Positions 44,629 to 57,087 of a stretch of DNA of 64,000 nt are shown piece after piece. The notes beneath the pieces were generated by a model. That model ran no database searches. It was not told where the DNA came from and worked only from the letters and a program-made list of their open reading frames with translations. The stretch lies in contig OU452199.1 of NCBI GenBank assembly GCA_911728435.2, positions 38,575,253-38,639,252 of the forward strand, given 5' to 3'. The stretch comes from Apoderus coryli (lineage: Eukaryota; Arthropoda; Insecta; Coleoptera; Attelabidae). The position numbers were made by a program, and so were the translations under genes. How positions within the stretch are numbered: position 1 is the stretch's first letter; each line of letters starts with the position of its first letter.

Positions 44629-45706
44629 TGATAATAATAATAATGTTTATTTTGCCAAAATAAAACAATTATAACAATATTACAGTAAAGCCCTCAAAAC
44701 GGTTAACAACAAAATTTACTAGGTACAATAACAATGTTAAATTAATCAGCAAAATAAGCATGTCTAACTCACAAAATCTTTATAAAGATTGTCCGTGAGC
44801 TTAACATATCTACCAGGCCGCAGTACCAGCACATCTGGCTTCTAATACACCTTAATAAAAAACAAAATAAAAAAAAAATTCACCACATACTACACAACGA
44901 AAAAGGCTAAGACTGAAATGACTTGAGTATATAAAGAAAAAACGAAAAAAATCCCAAAATGATACACAGAATCAAAGAAAACCGATAAAAGTCTGAAACT
45001 CCTCTCAAGTCTTGCCACGCATGTATTCCTTTACAGATGCCTTAAAACTCTTCAAAGCGGGCTTGGATCTGACTTCCGGAGGTAAGAGATTGTAAAACCG
45101 TGGGGCCAAATACATATAGTGTCTATGACCTATTGATTTAGACGAGAAAGGAGTTCTGTATGAATCCTGTCTAGTTCGTGTATGATAGTCATGCTGAATT
45201 GGCTCCAGCAAATGTTTGGTTCTGTGTTGGAGAAGGACAGCGGAAAGGAAAAAAAGCTTCCTAATATCAAACACTCCTGCTTCAGAAAAAAGTTGACTTG
45301 TTGGGTATAGTCTGCTTTTATTAAGTATGATTTTTAAAATATATTTTTGTGCAGTTTCCAATTTTTTTATATGGGCGACCACTGCACTCCCCCATGCCAA
45401 AATCCCATAATTTATTCTGGATTCTACAAGAGCGTGGTATAATGTTTTTAAATATTGTACTGTTAGTACAGCTTTGGAGCGTTTAAATCTATGGAATAGG
45501 GATCTTATAGTTTGAGTAACTTTGTCTATAAGAGTGTCCCAGCGAAGATGGGGATCAAAGAAAATGCCAAGGTACTTGACTGAGCTGACAGGGTGCAAAA
45601 CCAGTTCATTGTGAGGTGTCCGGACACAAATTCTATCGAAGTCAGGCAAACCCAGCCTATTGCATGAGAAGGGCAGATAGTTTGAATGTACTAATAATAC
45701 AATCAA
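44629..45706 (-). pseudogene. 5'-truncated LINE, RT C-terminal half open
   Basis: One open frame of about 230 residues runs from 45706 to 45005: SNYLPFSCNRLGLPDFDRI, SVKYLGIFFDPHLRWDTLID, LVESRINYGILAWGSAV, and an end with LAPRFYNLLPPEVRSKPAL and FKASVKEYMRG. It lacks the FADD box because the 5' part is missing. The 3' UTR ends AAATAAAC and a TTA microsatellite (44629-44645). This ORF2 type differs in sequence from the 6.6-kb family. Confidence 0.85.
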
Positions 45707-46142
45707 AAAATGTGACCACCCAGTATAGTATTTTTTAAATTAACAAATAGATAAATGAAACCATCTATTTTTGGAATCCAGAAGCAGTTTTGACAAAATT
45801 AGTTTCATTTGATAAGAATTAATTTCTATCCGAAACCCTACAATTTAAGAAAAATCTAAATAAATCGAAAGTCTCTCTATTTAGGAATAGGAAACCCTTA
45901 CCAAAGGCTATCTTATTTTTCATATTCAATTCAAAATTGTAATATAACATAGGCATTCCATAAAAAAGGCATAACTTTTATATGCCACTCTTTTTTGAAC
46001 TATTCTGTATATTTAAAATCATTTTAAAATGTAGCCTTTATAGACCTAGACAATGCCCATGCAACAAAAATTAAAAAAATACATCTAGTTTTCTCATAAA
46101 ATTCCGTAGTCTAACTAGATCAAAATTATTAAGCCCAGTGGC

Positions 46143-46705
46143 GTTAGGGGGGCAACTTAATAAAAATTATTGGCGCATTCTTAAGGACAATTTGTTCAAG
46201 CACTTATTCCTGCTGATTTTCCTCCACGTATAACATTCTGTCAATGGCTTTTGCACAAAATTGTTGAACTTCCTCAACTACTAATGTTGATTTTGTTTGC
46301 GAGTTTTCCAAGAAATGCAATAAGGAATTTGCATAATAACTATTTATGGTGTGATGAAAATTCGTATGCGATATTTGAAGATCATTTTTAACATCAGTTC
46401 TCGTTGAACGTTTGGATTGGAATTGTGGTTTTCTTTTTGTTTACCATTTCAATTGGATGATTTAAGAAAATAAATTATTTAAAAATCGAAAAGTACATTT
46501 TTCTTCTTCTGATTTGGAATATTCTTGGTTGTTGAAAAATATTTTAAATTTTTATCTCGTAAACGAATCCACATATGAAAAAAATACAAGAGATAAAAAA
46601 AGTTGTAGTTTTAGTTGCTTTATCTCAGAACAATATCGAAATTAAATTACAACCAGTGGCGTGCATTTTTTTTGTCAATTATTTATATTAAGTTGCCCCC
46701 CTAAC
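46143..46705 (+). mobile_element. MITE derived from a mariner-superfamily transposon
   Basis: A perfect 19-bp terminal inverted repeat, GTTAGGGGGGCAACTTAAT, occurs at 46143-46161 and inverted at 46687-46705; weaker similarity extends inward about 14 bp. The interior keeps transposase fragments: WRILKDN followed by the FC..FCTK region (46172-46270) and NNYLWCDENSYAIFEDHF with FSLNVWIGIV (46335-46430). It is a 563-bp internally deleted derivative. The WRILKDN part matches the relic at 20.05 kb, indicating the likely parent family. Confidence 0.82.
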
Positions 46706-47224
46706 CCTAAATATTGCCGCGTGTTTGTGAAACACCCTGTATAAAATTATCAAACAAATAAATCAAATTCATGTACCTACATTCTCCTTTTTCTTAGGAA
46801 TTACTGATAGCGACTATTTTCTAGTTACAAAAAAAAAACAACTCAAAATTTGAAATGGCATTTGACCCTTAAGAAAAGATAATAATTATAAATGGAAAAA
46901 CATTTAACAACCAGGATGGCGTAGTTTAATATAGTAAATAGTAAAAGAGACAATGACTGGAAGCCGGACCATTAAAATATATTTCAAAACCACACATATG
47001 TGTGATTAAATGCATGCTAATTAAAAGTCAATCTGTAACTAAATATTTAATTGACAGATATTGGAAGTTCCGTATTCATAAGATTATATAGCAACAACGT
47101 TTTTGCAAATATAATGTATTGGAATTTATTAAATCAACTATAATTATGTAGTAGTAGTAGGAGTACATATGCGTTCATTAGCCTTTTTCAATTTTTAGCA
47201 CTAGAATTATTATAAACACGAAAT

Positions 47225-48832
47225 ACTACGCTTCGATATCATTGTTTTAAATTATTACTTTTTTAAAAAGAGCAACTTATAAGCTACAAAAAAGTTAATT
47301 ACGTCGATGTTGTGATTTCTACAATTTTTATGGAAACCGATAAATTGCAAGTTAATGGTAGATTTAAATCAAAATAACGTTTACCAGAAAACCAAATGAA
47401 AAATCAAAGTTGCCATGGAAAACGTATGTCGCAACAATAAAAAAATACTTTGACAGTAACAAATTTAAATTACTTAGTTAAAATTGTTTTATTATTTCGT
47501 AGCTGGTTTTAATATTGCGAATGTTTTCGGCCCGGTCCGAGAATACCAAATTAGGTATCCTAATAGACGGCATCCATATCGCAAAATATTTAGGGCTACA
47601 TTTATTTGACATCAGGCATTTTACCTAGAGTTAACGAACGACCGCATCGTCTAAATATTCAAACTGAAGAAAACATAGTGGATTTAATTTTAGAAGATTC
47701 GAAAATAAGCACTAGAAGAATATAAACTCAATTGGCAACTGTTTGGGGAGTATTAAATCAAGAAATGCTGTATGCCTATCATCTTCAAGATGTCCAGGCG
47801 CTACATCCTGGAGACCATGAACGGCGCCTACTATTTTGTAATTGGGTTCTTTTGGTAAGCCTCAAGAAGATGAAAGATTTTTAGAGAAAGTGCTCTGGTC
47901 AGATGAGGCAACTTTTACTAGAGATGGCATAAATACAAACCATAATGACATGTATGGTCTTTAAACAACCCTCGTGCTATTAGGCCGCGAAATTTTCAAG
48001 AACGTTTTAGTATCAATGTTTGTTTGTTCGTAATTAATGAGCATTTAAACTAAAATCAATACAGTCATTTTCTACAAAACCGCCTACTCTGAATATTGTT
48101 CAAAATATGTGGTATCAACATGACGGAGCCCCTGCGCATCATGGTAGATAAGTAACAGATGTTTTTAATCAACTGTTTAGAAACAATTGGATTGGTTTGG
48201 AATGTTTCATTGAGTGGCCTCCAAGATCACCAGATCTGAATCCGCTCGACATCTTTTTATGGGGGTACATGAAACAAATGGTTTACAGTGTACCAATTAT
48301 AAATGAAAACCAACTACTGGAGAGAGTTCATGAAGTTGCTAGAGAAATATGAAACGATCAGGATATCCTTATTAGAGCTACAAATTCATTAGGTGAAACA
48401 TGTAGAATGTGCATTACTGTCAATGGAGGGCAATTTGAACAGTTGTTATCCTTAAAATGTATTGTTAAGTAATTTGTTAAGATTAAATCGTTTTAGACGG
48501 CAACCTTGAATTTTCGTTTCGTTTTCTGGTAATCGTTATTTTGATTTAAATTTACCATTAACTTGCAATGTATCGGTTTCCATAATAATGGTAGAAACCA
48601 CAACATCGACGTAATTATTGTATTGTATAGCTTATAAGTTCCTCTTTTTAAAAAATAATAATGTAAAATAATGAAGCTTGTCAAAGCTGTCTTTAATTAA
48701 TTTGTGTGTCAAATTTATCCAACCCCCTATATCTACGCCAATGAACAGTTAATGAAAGTAAAAATAAGATTATTTTAGGTTATCGGTCCCCAAATACATG
48801 TAAAATTTTGTCAAAATCGGTTAACTAGCACT
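47225..48832 (+). pseudogene. DUF4817-type mariner-superfamily transposon, copy B
   Basis: The transposase can be followed almost entirely, with stops and shifts: the HTH part RVNERPHRLNIQTEENIVDL, QALHPGDHERRLLFCNWVL, first-Asp region VLWSDEATFTRDGINTNHN, second-Asp region MWYQHDGAPAHHG, third-Asp region WPPRSPDLNPLDIFLWGYMK, and a C-terminus MCITVNGGQFEQLL. The flanks are inverted (GCAACTTATAAGCTAC on the left, its inverse at about 48625). It is longer inside than copy A at 54.96 kb and serves as its reference. The outer ends are truncated. Confidence 0.88.
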
Positions 48833-49052
48833 AACGTATGGGCACAGTTTAATATACAGTTACTTCACGTCGTGTCGGCACGTTTGATATCTCTGTCTTA
48901 AAAGCAATTCGCCGCACTTATAGTTATAGTATAGTAGCTTATAGTATATATAGATATAGTAAGTAGAAATAAGTAAGGAGAAAACATAGAGAAAGAAATT
49001 TAAATTGTAGTTAAGTACTTGCGACCTACTGCTTACTGTTGTTTTTCTAGCC

Positions 49053-49083
49053 CTGAGGAAGAAAATAAAATGATTTTCGAAAG
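49053..49083 (+). ncRNA. Hammerhead-like core, strongly altered
   Basis: CTGAGGA, then A, a 6-bp stem II (GAAAAT with ATTTTC) and GAAAG. The core differs from consensus in two places. Downstream AAATATTTTGTTTCGGAG recalls the segment after the 18.5- and 37.8-kb motifs. Included only as a likely relic of the same family. Confidence 0.25.
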
Positions 49084-49742
49084 CATGGTATAAGCAGAAA
49101 AGAGTTTCTATACCCCAAATATTTTGTTTCGGAGTTTATCAAACGGAAGGCTAAAATAAGAAAATATTTATTAGTGATATAGTATATATAGTAGCGGGCC
49201 AGAAATGTGGCTGGAAATGCGACGAGTCGATGCCGTTTTTAGCGTCTACTGGCCCTTCTAATCTATAGTTATTATTCGATGGTATGGGTTTTTCAAAGGC
49301 AAAGTTGTTAGACTTTAAAATGTGTCAATACATTCGGCCACTCGTTATAATAACATAATTTATATCCGTACTTGGGTATTTAATATTTTTAAAATCTAGA
49401 AAAATATAGGTCTTTATAACCGAGTATATTACCATACCTAACAAATGCATTTTGTATTAATATATTAACGGCAAATTGCTTTCAGCGTAAAATTCTAATT
49501 ATTATTACAATAGGTATGTAGTTTAGTATAATAGAAGTTTGTACAACATACAAATCCTGTAAATATCGTGTCGCAATGCGGGCGCCACTATAAAAGAAAA
49601 TGTTATTTTTAAGGAAATGTATATATAAATGCGAAAATTGCAGGAAAGAAATTAGCTTTCTAATTTGTTTTCTTAAAATATTCATTTAATCTATCATATT
49701 ACAATTATTATAATGTAGAATTAATAAGTACTTAAAGATAAC

Positions 49743-50880
49743 AAGATGTTTGTGGCGACAGCTAGTGTGGGAAGGACATCCCACAAGACATGGAACCCGA
49801 CACTGATGTCGACTCAGAAGATGATCTGCCTCTTTCAGTTTTGCAGACCCAATTACAAACCTCGTCTCAGTCAACCGATAGACGTGATTGGTCAAAACTT
49901 GTATATCCCCAGAAACCAGTTCATTTTGTTGCCGATTCTGGAATTACTGATATTGTGAAGAATATTTACACTCCAACGCCAGGAAAACTTTTTCAGTTCT
50001 TTTTCACCGATGAAATCATTGAGTTCATTGTTTTTCAAACAAATTTGTATAGCCACAAACTGCCACTGCGCCTAAAGTTACAAACACAGAGGAAATAAAA
50101 ACTTTTTTGGCTATAAATTTGTTGATAGGACTAAAATGTCTTCCCAGCTACAGGGATCACTGGAGTAGTGCTCCAGATTTTCATGATTCCTATATTTCCT
50201 CTTTGATGTCTGTAAAGCACTTTAGTTGGATCCTTTAATCAAATTTACATCTAAATAATAATGTCATGATGCCAAAAAAAGGTGAACCTGGCTACGATAA
50301 ACTTTACAAAGTGAGGCCTCTCTTAAATTCGTTATCGGATAATTTTGAAAAATGTATGCTTCCCACCAAGGCAAGGATCTTGCAATTGACGAGTCTATGA
50401 TCAAATTTAAAGGAAGGAGCAGCATAAAGCAATATCTTCCAAAAAATCCAATTAAAATGGGTTATAAAGTATGGATATTGGCCAATAAGAATGGGTATTG
50501 CCAAAGGTTTCAAATTTATACTGGCAAATCAGAGAGTACCGAGAAAAGTTTAGGGTCAAGAGTAGTAGAGAATTTACTGGATGGATTGGAAAATAAACAT
50601 CACATGGTCTATTTTGACAACTTTTTTAACAGTGTTCTGTTACTTGAAGATCTGAAAAAAAAAAATAATATTCATGCTTGTGAGTGAACGCCAACAGAAA
50701 ACTGCTCCCGATTTTTAAGAGTGACAGAAATTTGAAAAGAGAAGAATCTGAAATTTTTACCTCAAACACTGAATTGCTAGCAATAAAATGGCGCGACAAG
50801 CGAAGCGTCCATTTTTTATCGAATTTCCACGATCCGAATGATTTCACTGAAGTTTCACGAAAAGACAAAACCTTATAATC
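49743..50880 (+). pseudogene. piggyBac-type transposase, broken
   Basis: It starts with an acidic N-terminus (MEPDTDVDSEDDLPLS), then YTPTPGKLFQFFFTDEII. A frame-shifted stretch is followed by LAIDESMIKFKGRSSIKQYL, PIKMGYKVWILANKNGYCQR and HHMVYFDNFFNSVLLLEDL. The DE in DESM and the D in DNFF are two catalytic acidic positions of piggyBac transposases. After another shift come LLAIKWRDKRSVHFLSNFHD. The Cys-rich C-terminus and TTAA-bounded ends were not found. The first 30 bases (AACAAGATGTTTGTGGCGAC) match the head of the GGCGACATCTA retroposon family. Confidence 0.85.
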
Positions 50881-52149
50881 TCTCCGAAAATTAAACCTCC
50901 TGTTTTTTTTTTCGAAAATTTAACAATTTTTTTTTTCAGTTTTTATATCTTAAGTTGACCTTCTCCATAAATATCTTGCCCTTGAAAGAGTTAAAAAAAA
51001 TCATTCTGATGAAAATCTGATTTTCATCGTGATTTTAATCAATTGATCTTCTCTTTTGAAGTTCCCCATCAAAAACCAAATCGACGACTCTGGCTGGCAT
51101 GCTTTAAAATGAAAGCACTGTATAAGTAAAGATATTTTTATACACAATCCTGTCATAATTTGCATAATCACAAAATGTTGAACTAAAAATAACAATTTTT
51201 ACAATAATAAATGATAGTGGCGTTTGTAATCTTTGTACACTTATCTCTATTAAATTTTAAATCCACTTTATAGCACTTATTTATTTCTGGCTTAGTAACT
51301 CCAGAAGATACCTGTTAACCACTTTTTTTATTAAGACCTTATGATGAAATTACACGATGTGATTGCATCTACAGATTGGATTCTACAAGTATATTATTTT
51401 TAATTAAATAATTAAATGGAGATTTTTAAATGATAACATACCTACATGCTTATAAACTATAATGAAAAACGCCAACTACATTAGTTTACACTTATGGCTG
51501 TGCTGTGGTGTAAGAGGCAGATTTTTGTTAATTTTTTGTCGCTAAACGCTAGGATTGGGAAAAACCTAATTTTTGTTAAAAAAAAAATAAAAAACTATCT
51601 CTACCTCGATAAATGTAAAATCTCACAGGAAAAGCACATACCAAGTTGCAGAACTTTATCTAATCATACTAAGTTAAATCCATTTTTTTCTGAAAAACGG
51701 TGCACAATTGGTCTATGAAACAAGAGTACCTTTTTTTTGTAAAACAGTTTGGTCTATTAAAATAGAGTTTTAAAATTGCTAAAAACCCTTTCACAAAAAA
51801 GTTGGGGCAATATTTTCCCATGCCCCTCCCTGTTTTACCCGCTTATTAGCAGTTCATAAAACTAAAAATAAGGGCGTGTAAGGGATAAAACGTTTGGAAG
51901 ACGTACAAAATTTCATTAGATTATCTTCAAAGGTTTCGCCAATATTATCAAAAACCCACCATCAGTACCTCAGCTTTAACAGCCTCTATCTTGAAAACCA
52001 AACATTTTTCGACCTATGTTAATATGAAGTTTTCTCATTCTTTTGGAGCGTAGAATTCATGGTTAAAGTTTGGCAGGCTAATTTCGGGACACCCTACTCG
52101 GGCAGCCGCAAAGCCGTAAACTTGCAATAACGCGCGCCCGGACGAAATT
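50881..52149. other. No gene or element recognised
   Basis: AT-rich, with poly-T runs and short chance frames. Near 52140-52220 the motif CGAAATTTTCACGTTAA is repeated as CGAAATTTTCATGTTAA about 60 bp apart, at the start of the next LINE fragment. Confidence 0.4.
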
Positions 52150-52750
52150 TTCACGTTAATACTAGTTTGAGAGACAAAGGCAAAAACTACGAACGAAATT
52201 TTCATGTTAAAACTTCTCCAGTTTTGCTCGTATCGTATCTGTACTTGTACTACTTGCCTCGCCCTAAACATGAGTCATACAAAAAGTCGCCATTATACGC
52301 CGGTTTATGTTATTATAATTTGCTTCCCGATGACATGAGGAGCTGTCAATCTGAGAAGCAATTTAGAAGATTGTTAAGACATTTTTAATTGAAAACGCTT
52401 TCTACACCTTATCAGAGTTCCGTGAGTCACTGCAATGACGGCCTATGTGTTTGTTTTGTTTGCAGTTATTTTGTTTGTTTGATTTTGTTGTAATATATTT
52501 TGTTTGTTTGACATATTTGTATTTTAATGTTCTTTTATTTTCTTTTAAATTTGGACTAGATATTTTATATGTACATATTTTTTATACTCGTATCTTAATT
52601 TAATTATGTTAAACTTGCCTGTTAAAACATATGATGTATTTTAGAAGCATATTGTGGATTTGTTAATTTGATTGTGATTGTGTAATATTGACTTGCCTAT
52701 GTACTTTCTTGTACTTATTGATGGCGAAATAAATATTTGATTTGATTTGA
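52150..52750 (+). pseudogene. LINE 3' end with GATTT-repeat tail
   Basis: Coding remnant NFHVKTSPVLLVSYLYLYYL, then YKKSPLYAGLCYYNLLPDDM and FRRLLRHF before a stop at 52386, as in the end of Jockey/CR1-group ORF2. After a 330-bp T-rich 3' UTR the element ends GAAATAAATATTTGATTTGA. The tail type differs from the TTA-tailed families. Confidence 0.7.
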
Positions 52751-53514
52751 TACTATTCCTGTCTAACAATATTTGAAAATAATCAGATTTGTAAAAGCTA
52801 ATACAAATTCGGATTTTGATTTTGTTTTAAATCATGATTTTTATCAACCCTGTACGTAACAGAGACGTGTTTTTATTTTTTAACTATTTACTTTCTTTTT
52901 AATAAAAAAATATCCGTTCAATACCAATAATTTATGAGGCTAAAGGTTTTCCTTGACCTTCACAATATTGAAAATTACAAACAAAAATAGTAATAATTAA
53001 CAAATAATTTAAAAGTGTAATACTACTACTCGTTAATACGTATATAAGTTATTGTTTAAAGTTTAATACAAAGTAAGTACTATTGTTTTACTTCGCGAAT
53101 TCCAAATTACCTAAAATTATTGGCTAAAATTCATTTGAAACGCCACTGTATTATTAAATTTCTACAAATTATGATGAATTATTTAATTTTAAAAAAAGTA
53201 GCAACTTAAACAAAAAAAAAAAACAATTTATTTGAAGGTCAAATTTCCGTATCGTATCTGCACTTTTGTACTATTACTGCCTAAAAATGTTTGTTTACTT
53301 AACGAAATATGAGCAGATAGAAATATTTGAAAATAATAACATTTGTAAAAGCTAGTAAAAATTAAAAAAAAATCATGTTTTATATCAACTCTGCCCTGTA
53401 TATCTGATACAAATTATAACTGCTTCATAGCGTATTTGAAGAGATTTTCTGGATGAACTTAACTTTTTTGAAAAACATGTGTTGCTGGAATTGACAGGGA
53501 GATTTAAATAGAAA

Positions 53515-54900
53515 ATAAACCCCTCGAGGCACGAATAGCTCTCCATATTTAAGTGTCAAAGTAATAATTTTATGACCTTTTTGTCATTTATCTAAAATTT
53601 ATAAATATTTTTTTTTGTTGTTTTAGACATCAGCTATTTTTTTAAGTATCGGATTTTGTTCCTTTTTCTTCTCTTGTACGCAAAATAATTGATTTTTTTT
53701 AGTTTTATTATAAAATTTATTTTGACCCCTTTTCTACTATTTACGAAGCTATGTAAACAAAATTGTTATGCTGCATGTTGTAGGTTATTCTATATCAAAT
53801 TTATATATATTTAGCCAATTTTTCTGTTTTTTTTTTTCGTTTTTGACCCTTTATTACACTATTTTCGTTTTTGACCCTTTATTACACTATTTTCGAACGC
53901 CTGTGAGTTCATTTATGTAACATTTTTAAGGTTATATTCTATGACAACTATGAAATATTATCCCGTATTTGGAATAAGTTTAGGAATTATATATTTTGAC
54001 CCCTTTTGCCCTATTTACGATCGCCTATGAAAACAAGTTATTTATAACACATTTTTTTAGGTTATATTCTATCAAAGCTATAAATAACTAGTCAATATTA
54101 CTGCTATGTTTAAGAAATACGTTTTTTCTAACCTTCTACCCCATTTTACACTTTTTTCGAATGTCAATGTGGTCTAATTCTTTAGGTTAAATATTTTAGG
54201 TTATATTTAATTAAACGCACAAAAAATTATTCAATATTTCGGATAAGTTTAAGATCTATGATTTTTTTAATTTTTGAACCCTCTTTTAAACCCCTTGCCT
54301 AAGCTCCATGTTAATCACCACCTATAAATATCCTGTACTATTTTCGTACCAAATGTGGTTAAAATCTGCTATATTTTTTAGCTTATATTGTATCACAACT
54401 ATGAAAAATTATTCCATATTTCGAATAAGTTTAGGAAATATATATTTTTTATATTTTGACCCCTTTTCCCCTATTTACGAACGCCTATGAAAGTAAGTTA
54501 TTTATGACACATTTTATACGTTATATTCTATCAAAGCTATAAATAACTAGTTAATATTTCTGCTATGTTTAAGAAATACGTTTTTTTTTTTAAATCTGTT
54601 TTAACCCATTTTGCACTATTTTCGAACGCCAATGCAGTCTAATATTTTATATTCAATATTTTAGGTTACATTCAAGTAGGATAAGTTTAGGAACTATGAA
54701 TTTTGTTAATTTTTGAACCCTCTTTTAAACCCCTTGCCTACGCTCAATGTTTCCCAAAATCTAATCAGCTCCTTGCCATGTCCAATAGTATTTTTTTACC
54801 AAATTTGGTTAAAATCTGTTAAGTGGTTTTTGGCGGTTTCGTGGATACAGACAGACAGACAGACAGACAGACATTTTTTTAAAACTACTTATTTATGTAT
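53515..54900. repeat. Duplicated AT-rich repeat with about 440-bp periodicity
   Basis: Blocks recur in the same order: GGAATAAGTTTAGGAA near 53970 and 54425, CCCTATTTACGA-CGCCTATG near 54010 and 54472, AACTAG(T)CAATATT-like near 54090 and 54548, and CCTCTTTTAAACCCCTTGCC near 54281 and 54718. The left edge holds CCTCGAGGCACGAATAGCTC and the right edge a CAGACAGACAGACAGACAG run. An inverted partial copy is at 60180-60520. No coding content. Element class unknown. Confidence 0.7.
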
Positions 54901-54963
54901 AAAATGACCAAAAACAAATTTAAAAAAAAATTTTCATGAAACTAAGAGTCTCCATATAATATA

Positions 54964-56642
54964 CAGGGTGATTCATTCTGGTTGCAACAAACGAAAACTG
55001 GAGATTGCTGAAAGTGATTTAAGCATTTTTTGCCATTGAACCCATGTCCGCAAATGCTTCGTTACCGATTTCGACAATTTTACATGCATTTGGGGACCGA
55101 TAACCTAAAATAATCTGCATTATTTTGGCTTTCATTAACTGTTCATTGGCGTAAAGATAGGGGGCATTTGGGTAAATTTTACACATAAATAGCATGTTAA
55201 TGGTAGATTTAAATCAAAATAACGTTTACCAGAAAACCAAATGAAGAATCAAAGTGTCCATGGAAAACGAATGCCGCAACAATAAAAAAAACTTTGACAG
55301 CAACAAATTTAAATTAGTTAAAATTGTTTTATTATTTCGTAGTTGTTTTTAATATTGCCAATTTTTTTTTTCTAAATTAAAATGAGTTTTTCAATTGAAG
55401 AATATATTTGTGTAATGCAAATGCAAGAGCAGCGGCCAGAGAATACCAAATTAGTTATCCTAATAGACGTCATCCATATCACAAAACATGGACGGCTATA
55501 TTTCACAGGCTTAGAACGATAGGGAGCATTTTACCTAGAGTTAACAAACGACCGCATCGTCTAAATATTCAAACTGAAGAAAACATAGTGGATTTAGTTT
55601 TCGACGATCCGAAAATAAGCACTAGAAGAATACCAACCCAATTGGCATTACCTCAAACTGTTTGGAGACTATTAAATAGAGAAATGCTCTATCTCTATCA
55701 TCATCAAGATGTCCAGGCCCTACATCCTGGAGACAAGTAAGTTTTAAATCAACTGTTTGGAAACAATTTGATTGGTTTGGGAGGTTCCATTGAGTGGCCT
55801 CCAAGATCACCGGATCTGAATCCGCTCGACTTCTTTTTATGGGGATACATGAAACAATTGGTTTACAGTGTACCAATTATAAATGAAAACCACCTACTGG
55901 TGATAGTTCATGAAGCTGCTAGAAAATAAGAAACAATCATAATATCCTTATTAGAGCTACAAATTCATTAGTTGAAAGATGTAAAATGTGCATTACTGTC
56001 AATGGAGGGCAGTTTGAACAGTTGTTATTAATTTTCTTATTTTAATATCGAGTTTAGTTTTTTTATTGTTAAATTTTTAATTGTACTGATAGGCCTTAAA
56101 ATTTGTTGTTAAGTAATTTGTGATTATTAAATCGTTTTCCACGGCAACTTTGATTTTTCATTTTGATTTCTGGTAAACGTTATTTTGATTTAAATCGTAC
56201 CATTAACTTGCAATTTATCGGTTTCCATAAAAATGGTAGAAACCACAACATCGACGTAATTAACTTTTTTGTAGCTTATAAGTTGCTCTTTTTAAAAAAG
56301 TAATAATTTAAAATAATGAAGCTTGTCAAAGCTGTGTTTAACTAATTTATGTGTAAAATTTATCCTAATGCCTCCTATATCTACGCTAATGAACAGTTAA
56401 TGAAAGCCAAAATAATTCATAATATTTTAGGTTATCTGTCCTCAAATGCATGTAAAATTTTGTCAAAATCGGTTAGCTAGTTTTTGAGAAATGAACAAAA
56501 AAGTTAATTTGACCACTAAATTTGGACACCCTGTATCTCGATAACGAAGCATTTGCGGACATGGGTTCAATGGCAAAAAATGCTTGAATTGTTTTCAGGA
56601 ATCTCCAGTTTTCGTTTGTTGCAACCATAATGAATCACCCTG
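54964..56642 (+). mobile_element. TA-flanked long-TIR transposon with deleted DUF4817-type transposase, copy A
   Basis: The ends CAGGGTGATTCATTCTGG and, on the reverse strand at the right, CAGGGTGATTCATTATGG lie next to TA. The inverted ends run for hundreds of bases (for example ACCCATGTCCGCAAATGC in both), the right arm being longer. The coding part begins near 55381: MSFSIEEYICVMQMQEQ, frameshift, then NARAAAREYQISYPNRRHPY, FHRLRTIGSILPRVNKRPH and LHPGDK with a stop. A large deletion joins it to QLFGNNLIGLGGSIEWPPRS and PDLNPLDFFLWGYMKQLVYS, so the first two catalytic Asp regions present in copy B are lost. Confidence 0.9.
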
Positions 56643-57087
56643 TATATGTTGTTACATATATGATATGGAGAGCTAAAAAAGGAGACTGAAATATGCAAAA
56701 ATACATAAACAATGAAATGAACTATGAAATTGGAATATCATTTAAAATATTACTCGAAAGATGTTGCATATAAACAAAATATTATACCTAATTATGGCTT
56801 ATCTCTTATAAGAAATTATTCTTAGGAAAACAACAAATTTGATAATAAATAAATACCAAATAATTATATATATAGTAGGTACTTACTTACTTAATAATTA
56901 GGTAAACATTATTTACTTGCAATTCACTATATTTAAATAAAATTAGTTGGCCGTGTAAGATGCGTATGTACCTATGCAATTCTCAATGCACAAATAAACA
57001 AATAATATTTGTCACCTGATCTGTCATGTCATTTATTGAAATAATCGAAAACAGAACACACTAGATGTTTTGTTTATAACTAATATA

